Source: Adiantum capillus-veneris (Eukaryota > Streptophyta > Polypodiopsida > Polypodiales > Pteridaceae). From it: DNA of 64,000 bases. The notes beneath the pieces are model-generated. The model worked only from the letters and a program-made list of their open reading frames with translations. It had not been told where the DNA came from and made no database searches. The translations under genes and the position numbers were made by a program. Location: the NCBI GenBank assembly GCA_014529385.2, contig CM043951.1, positions 109,588,469 to 109,652,468 of the forward strand. Reading direction: 5' to 3'. Positions 57,840 through 64,000 of this stretch are shown one piece after another (position 1 is the stretch's first letter; each line of letters starts with the position of its first letter).

Positions 57840-58760
57840 TTTTAGCATTATTATTTTAACTGAAATACGAGTTTGAGAGTCTTAGACACATTCTAACAAG
57901 ATGCTCAAGAAGTTTCATGAAGTTCTTATGTCATGTGCAAAAGCTATGCTTAAAATACTAGGATTTAGGCAAGAGCCACTTTTGTGGCCCATTAGAACAC
58001 TGGTATTAAAAAGAATTGGTCCACATCGTTCAAAGATTATGGACCTCCAATCTTATCTCCCAAAAGTGGCATCAATTAATGTTGAGATCCGCAGACCCCA
58101 TGCCATCACCTCTGCCTTGGAGCTCTGGTTGCACATCTCCCTAGCTCACCGTGAGGCTTGGTTATCGAATGTAGGTAACTAAGCCAACTATGCTCAGACA
58201 GAGCATTAAGTGAATAACTAAGCCTCTTGCATGGTCACAAGAGGATTAGATATTCATTCATCCTCCCAACTAGGCCTTGGAACTTCACAACTATGCCAAA
58301 ATCAGCATAGTTACAAAAAGTGGGCATAGTTATTCATTTAATGCTCCTTTTTGGGTGTGACCAAGAATGAGGATTAGTTATTTGTTCAAATAACTCATAA
58401 CTAAGCTTGGGGTGACCATAGCCTTGTTCGTATCGCTACCGGCAATCCCGTGCAACTTTCCTCCTGCTACCAGCGCACCTCTTAGTAACCCCGTGCAGCA
58501 CCTCTGTCGTTACCTGCCGGAATTCCCTTGCAGCATCCCTTCTCCTGCATGTGCACCATGGTGCACACCTCACTCCCATGCCCTTCACATGCCCTGAAGC
58601 GCTTGAGTGAGACAGCCTCACGTTGACAGCAGGAAACTGCGCTCTATCCCTGACCACGCTGCCTTCGGCTGGCCTTATGCCCTGCCTTGCAGCTCTCGAT
58701 TGAGACAACCTCACGTTGACAGCAAGCGACCCTCCTGCTTCCTCTCCCGTCCCGTGCTGT
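57840..58760 (+). repeat. Repeat R1, copy C
   Basis: Truncated at its 5' end (P fragment), otherwise unbroken, including the tail that is interrupted in copy A by E1 and E3. This gives the empty-site sequence for both insertions. Confidence 0.85.
58143..58422. mobile_element. Hairpin MITE, copy C
   Basis: Left terminus decayed (AGCTCACCGTGAGGCTTGG), right intact (GTGACCATAGC). Confidence 0.75.
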
Positions 58761-59890
58761 AATTCAATCCCTTTCTCCGTCTGCTTTCATTCCCTCGTGC
58801 TTTCTCACTTCACCGTCGCCTTTCTCACTTCAATCCTCAAAGACGATCCCTCAAAAACAAATTGAGTAACATGGAAACATTTATTACGACATGAAAAATA
58901 TCACGTGAATGGACACATGTAAACTGTGAACAATTTTAGAATAAAAGAAACATTGAATAAAAAAACTTAACCTATGAAACAAGACATAGCTTTCTGTGAA
59001 GCTTCCCAATATACAAGAGAGATGCTTAATTTTTAAGCTTATGGATTGCCCTAAAAAAAGCGAGATTCTTCTGGAAACTAAAGCATTATAGTCTTTGCCA
59101 TGACATATACACACTTTGTGGCATTATCCTCTAACACTTTCGAAGACAACGCTGCATCAACAACAACATACTCTGTTAGAAGTATGGTAATCCATCATCT
59201 CCTCATCAAATAAACAGGAAAATATAGCCGTATCTAATATGAGTCTGCATTCAGATTCAATTAATGCCATAGACAATATCCAATAAGTAGGAAACATCAG
59301 AATTATATACAATAATCATGATCTGTGTTATAAAAAAAACAAATTCTAGCACATGGATTGCATTGATAGTCTTTTTCTCCTAAAGCCGGATGGGAAACCA
59401 CTCTCAACTTAAACTGCAACTACAACCATTACCAACTACAAACTAGGGAATTTCCACAAGTTGGGCAAGTTATAGTTAGGGTTTTGGGCACTCTCACAAA
59501 AAAATATTTCCTTTTCTCGGTATCAGCCTTTCTCCCCCTCTCTCACACAAATTGTGCCCCCATCATTGTACATAGGCCTCCTTGCAGCCCACACAGCCAC
59601 TATAACAAGTAGCAAGAGTATCCCAAGTGTTGTTGATTAACAAAACTTTAGGGCCTATATAGTCAGAGCATGTCATGTAAAGATAATTGACAACAATAGC
59701 ACACACAATCTCTTCTTTGAAAGTAAAAAAACATTAGAAATCTAGTAAAGGACAAGAAGATAGAGAAGATTGGAGCTAACATTGCTAAAGACATATGCAG
59801 AGGGCTATGAATAATTTAACTTTTCCACTATGCAATGCATTATCCATTGTGGACAGTAGGCCTATCTAGTTGTCACTACATAGATCTTCC
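58761..59890. other. AT-rich non-coding stretch
   Basis: No supported gene or element. Short frames only. Confidence 0.5.
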
Positions 59891-60081
59891 TATTAAAGTT
59901 TAGGCATCTCAAGTGAACTGCCCAATGTGATCCCATTATTTAGTTTGGCTTTTAGGTATTTATTTTATTTATTTGTCAAAGTCTTGGGTAGGGCAATTTA
60001 GTAGGATTGCTATATAAGAAACCCCTTGACCCCATTGTATACACATTCAGTCATTCATTGCCAAGGTTGATTGGATCAGGA

Positions 60082-60146
<65 letters not shown>

Positions 60147-60319
60147 GTGCTCACTCCCCTTGGTCTCTACGCTTCCGCATCGTCGACTTTGACATGGTAC
60201 CAGAGCTTCTTGGTGGAGCTTAGTGCTTGGCCCTTGGCGTGGAGGTGCAGCTCTTGGAGAAGAGACCCCCTTGAGAAAAAGAGTGTGATCCACTGTCGTC
60301 GGCACCTTCATCCCTCACC

Positions 60320-60690
60320 ATCTTCTCTAGTGTTTTAGAACGCAATTGACGCTCCACTAAGTTCCCTCGCCATCGTTTTCAAAACGCTTCCCCGCAGCAA
60401 TTGTCTCCGCCCCCCCCCCCCACCGAGCGTTTTGAAATGCCGCTGTCCACAGACAGCCTCCCCATGGCGACATATTTTATCCCTATGCTTTGAAGCACCG
60501 GCAATCATCGAGCTCCCCCTCCCCTATCCCTTGCATTTTGAGATGCCCTGTCGACGCTGCCCCTTCCCCCTCCCCCTCCCAGGTTTACTACGTTTTAAAA
60601 CGCTGACAACGGTGACAAGCCTCTCATTCTTTGGCAATGACAAACAGCCATCTCACTATGACGCAACATTTTGAAACACTGTGAGCTAAC
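60320..60690. repeat. Palindrome array 3 (inside P leader)
   Basis: Cores at about 60332 (TTTTAGAACG), 60372 (CGTTTTCAAAACG), 60428 (GCGTTTTGAAATGC), 60487 (TGCTTTGAAGCA), 60535 (GCATTTTGAGATGC), 60590 (ACGTTTTAAAACGC) and 60666 (ACATTTTGAAACAC). Spacing 40-76 bp; spacers are C-rich. Confidence 0.7.
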
Positions 60691-60699
60691 AGTGTTGGA

Positions 60700-61893
60700 C
60701 AACATTTATTTGTTAAAAGGATTAAAGGTGGCCACCATAGAGAAATCCGTGCAATGCTTTGGAGGAGTGGCTTGGGAGTTGTAGAAGTGGAAAGGAATGG
60801 CCCAAGACAGGGCGAGGAAAAGTTTTGATCTATGGAGCCTTGATTTTTTCAAGAGCTCCTACACGACAAAATTGAGGCGGATTGCAGTGAGTGCCGAGCG
60901 GCTTGGAAAATTTTTATCGGCTTGAATGGAATTCTTAGCCATTGCTATGCACAGTTTATTGTGGAGCTTTAGACTTGTTCAAGTGTACCACATGGAAAAC
61001 GTACGGAGCCGCTATCGGTGACAAAGTTTTAAATTTCAGAGAGGGATACCAGATTGTGCGGAGCCCATTGCGTGTGGAGTTCCCTTGCGGTGGTATTGAA
61101 TTGGCTTGGATCTTTTTTGGCTTGGTTAGTACAGCCAGTTTTTGGAGTGTGAGAAGGTACCCGATTACCCGACCTTGAACCTTCAATATATTTCTACCTT
61201 GCTCGGGGCGCGACGACAGCGACCAAAGACAACCAAAAGCTATGGATGACGGATCGTCAACCATCCACTTAGTGGCCTATGCATTGGCTCAGCTCTCAAG
61301 GAACTCGACAAATTGTTTGGCTCGAGTTTATGAAGTCAAAAGCAAATGGCGGAGTTTGCTAGAGGACAACAGAAAAGGTCAGTTGGACAAGGATGGAAGT
61401 ACTAGTAGTCAGTTAGTTGTCCCGATACCTGAGAGGTACGACCACAGTCATGATTGTGATTCGATGATTTGTTTGGCACGAGAGTTTGAAGCCAAAGGCA
61501 AAAGCAGAACTCACAGATAGACAACGACAAAGGCAAGCTGGACAGATATTACGGTAATAAAGATTTGACAGAGGAGATCGGCATGCCACTCGTGGCGGTG
61601 GCCACAGAGGCCTCGCCATTAGATTTCTAGTCGAATAATAGGTGTCACCACTAGCTTCAGCCAGAGAGAGGCTCACAGTTTACGAATGGGGATTCTTGGA
61701 CATAGTATGGTCTACAATTCAAAGTTTCTACAAAGGAAACCGATGCTTAAGATGGCATTACTACAGGTACAAAGCTGAGGAGAGCATCATCCAAGTGTCT
61801 CTAGTAGTCCAAGGCCTTCTATTGGGGTGTCCATGGTAGCTTCTTCATCGACTTGGTCTCACTATTGATGTGCACTATGAGCTGCAAAGAGGG
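60700..61893 (+). other. P internal region
   Basis: 60714-61090 recurs at 53220-53605. A diverged local duplication of about 150 bp is at about 61305-61390 and 61465-61540 (TTGTTTGGC...GAAG-CAAA-GCA). The translation is stop-rich with no recognised domain. Confidence 0.5.
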
Positions 61894-62086
61894 TGTTAAA
61901 AGTTTAGGCATCTCAAGTGAACTGCCTCATGTGATCCCATTATTTAGTTTGGCTTTTAGGTATTTATTTTAATTATTTGTCAAAGTCTTGGGTAGGCCAA
62001 TTAACTAGGATTGCTATATAAGAAACCCCTTGCCTCCATTGTATACACATTTAGTTATTCATTGCCAAGGTTGATTGATTGAGGAG

Positions 62087-62146
<60 letters not shown>

Positions 62147-62166
62147 CGTGGTCTCTTCGCTTACAC

Positions 62167-63160
62167 TGTCAAGAAGTGCGCAGTGCGACTAGGAAAGCGT
62201 CGGGCCTTTGAATGTGAGGATTTGTAGCAAAATCAAGCAAGGTGTTGATGATTTGAAGCCAAAAACACACTCAAATAGAACAAAACTCCACCCATGAAAG
62301 CCCACTTTCAAAAAGAACCAATAGTAACTCAAAACTCTTGTGTGTGGGAAGATTAGGTGTAGCCTCACTCCCAATTGCACAAATGCGATGCTCATTCGAT
62401 CTATTAAAAACCCTAAAATGATGCTTTAGTACTTCATTGGAGAAGCCCAAGTAGTTGTTTGAGGAGGGGAAACCCTAATTGGAGGCCTCACAGCCTCGAA
62501 CATGTAGTGGAAGCAGCACGGGACTACACTAGCACTCTGTAATGGAATGGTTGTATCTCCTTGCTTATATGCTCAAATGAGCTCCTTCTTGGCCCTAAAA
62601 CTTTCCCCTTAGCTTGAGCAACGATGGAACCATTGTTGATGTGGTATTTTCAGCCATTTTTTACTATTTTTGGGCTATTTTTGACCATTTTATGGCCATT
62701 CTTAGCCCAAAAATGCCCCTTTTTGTTCGTAAAATGCTCAAACGAGTTGGGAGAAATCCCCAATTTGTGGAAAAATCCATTGGGATCAAATTGCATGTTG
62801 AACGTCATTTTTCCACTTGGTAAGCACTTTGGACACGTCTTTTACATCCGCGCATGAAACCTGCTATTTTTGGCCGAGATTGCCCGCATTGAACTTTCTA
62901 GACAAAACGAGCGTGACACTTCGATACACTTGATATTTATACATTAAAGAAAAATAGGAATATTTATGTGAAAAGGCATGCCATAGTGCCACGTCTAGGG
63001 CCTTGTCTGCCTGGAAAGGTATGTACACGACTGCAACCGTGGCATCTATTTTCGCATACATCACACTATGTACACCATAGCATTTGGTCCCACATGGAAA
63101 AAGCATTGAGAGAGAAGTAGATATTTTAGTTTCACATTATGCACGTTCCACGGCATAACA
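62167..63160 (-). repeat. E4 gypsy LTR, 994 bp
   Basis: On the minus strand it begins TGTTATGCCGTGG at 63160, directly after a polypurine tract (GGGGGTGAA), and ends CTTCTTGACA at 62167. It follows integrase, so it is a 3' LTR. Confidence 0.85.
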
Positions 63161-63303
63161 TTCACCCCCTCTAAACGTGCACATCCTCCAGCATGTGCCA
63201 CACATATCTTTTGCAGGTTCAATCTTCATTTAAGTCAACACACATATCAATCTCGTCATCACTTGCAACGAAGTCCAGTGCATCATCATCTCTTTCTTCA
63301 TCT

Positions 63304-64000
63304 TCATTCATGAAATTTTACATCAGATTCTTCATTTTGACTCTGTTGTGAATCAAAGGGATTTGTATCACCTCTTCTTTTGAATAACGTGATTCTTTTT
63401 CTTGCGATGGGAATCTTCATTTCTATCCCATCCAACTCATGCAAGGTATAAGTTGCATTCCCATGTATATACTGAACCACATAAGGACCAAACCATCTCT
63501 TTGAAAGCTTTCTTATTGTTGAATGCTGCTTGTCAAGATTGGTGTCATACACCAACACGCAATTGGCTTCCTCAATAGCTTTAGGTCTAAGCCTATGCCT
63601 CTTATCAAATCTGTCTTTATTCTTTAACCTTGCATCTTTCAATCGTGCTATTGCAATCTTAATATGTTGGGGCCTTCTTTCCAACTAATGTATGTGCAAC
63701 GCAAGAAGGTTTTCCCAACTCGTTCCATCTTCCCAAGGAAATACATTCCTTGTGGGAATTTCATCCTCGATTGGCATTATAGGTTTCTGACCATACATCA
63801 ACTCAAAAGGTATATAACCAGGAACTGAGCTATGAGTTGTACGATCACATTAGGTGAAATTTGGACTCACAAAGGGACCCTTTAAGGAGTTTGACTTTAC
63901 ATCTCTCTACCAAAACGGGTGCATGGATAAATTTTTGCAAACAAACTCCAAAGTTGGCTGAGGTTTGACAATTAGAATCTCCTCTTCAAGCTCTATCTAC
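63304..64000 (-). pseudogene. E4 gypsy integrase C-terminus (runs off window)
   Basis: The upstream frame (to about 63690) has PFELMYGQKPIMPIEDEIP, typical of the end of the integrase core. After one TAG the frame 63304-63684 gives the C-terminal domain (LSKRWFGPYVVQYIHGNATY, ELDGIEMKIPIARKRI). About 140 bp of non-coding sequence separate it from the polypurine tract and LTR. The rest of the element lies beyond the window. Confidence 0.8.

Larger units (their letters stand above)
59891..62166 (+). mobile_element. P: short non-autonomous LTR element
   Basis: 5' LTR 59891-60194 (first base pair TA instead of TG), primer site TGGTACCAGAGC (60195-60206, close to the initiator Met-tRNA match), leader, palindrome array 3, stop-rich internal sequence and 3' LTR from 61894. 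About 2.3 kb with no gag-pol domain, so a TRIM/LARD-like element. Long CT runs lie in both LTRs (60083-60144, 62087-62143). Confidence 0.75.

Overview
The window looks like TE-dominated nuclear DNA of a land plant. The signs are Ty1/copia elements primed by initiator Met-tRNA, Ty3/gypsy elements including one with a second RNase H, a hAT transposase with a BED finger and DUF659, hairpin MITEs, and GT-AG introns. No conserved single-copy host gene was recognised. Nothing in the sequence fixes the species; a large TE-rich genome, possibly a non-flowering vascular plant, fits, but this is inference. No rRNA, intact tRNA or CRISPR array was seen.

Layout. 0.66-4.4 kb: decayed gypsy element (E0, minus strand). 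5.3-7.4 kb: a minisatellite and two fold-back elements. 9.1-10.5 kb: a tRNA-like SINE head and gypsy integrase fragments. 11.9-13.0 kb: a decayed kinase-like plus RING gene. 13.0-15.3 kb: hAT transposase pseudogene (minus). 16.6-52.9 kb: one old repeat (R1, carrying a MITE) opened by a deep nest of insertions. 52.9-64 kb: mosaic of a short LTR element (P), gypsy E4, further R1/MITE copies and homopolymer-rich palindromic arrays.

The nest can be read from target-site duplications and from unbroken copies. R1 (16559-17416, resuming at 44303-44335 and at 52738) is split by gypsy E1 (LTR at 17417, 3' LTR ending 44302) and by gypsy E3 (44336-52737, ACGTT/ACATT duplication). E1's RT is entered by an inverted copy of the same family (E2: gag-pro on the minus strand, LTR terminus at 40889). 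E2 is split by Copia-1 (20825-26002, ATTTT duplication, 227-bp LTRs with two differences) and by Copia-2 (27771-40795, GTAAC duplication, 192-bp LTRs). The RNase H region of Copia-2 is split by a 7.5-kb DNA transposon with terminal inverted repeats (T, 32588-40095).

Element T is the most interesting object. It has no DDE transposase that I recognise but carries four intron-containing genes. One (T2, minus strand) starts with an H3-like tail beginning MARTKK, has a clear histone H3 fold with some CENH3-like residues, continues into a Ulp1/C48-type cysteine protease region and ends in a Lys/Ser-Pro-rich basic tail. T1, T3 and T4 are orphan proteins. T2 and T3 are divergent across a region with iterated GTGACACCCCGT-like motifs. 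This copy carries several stops and is probably dead, but it implies a family of transposons encoding their own histone H3 variant joined to a SUMO/ubiquitin-type protease.
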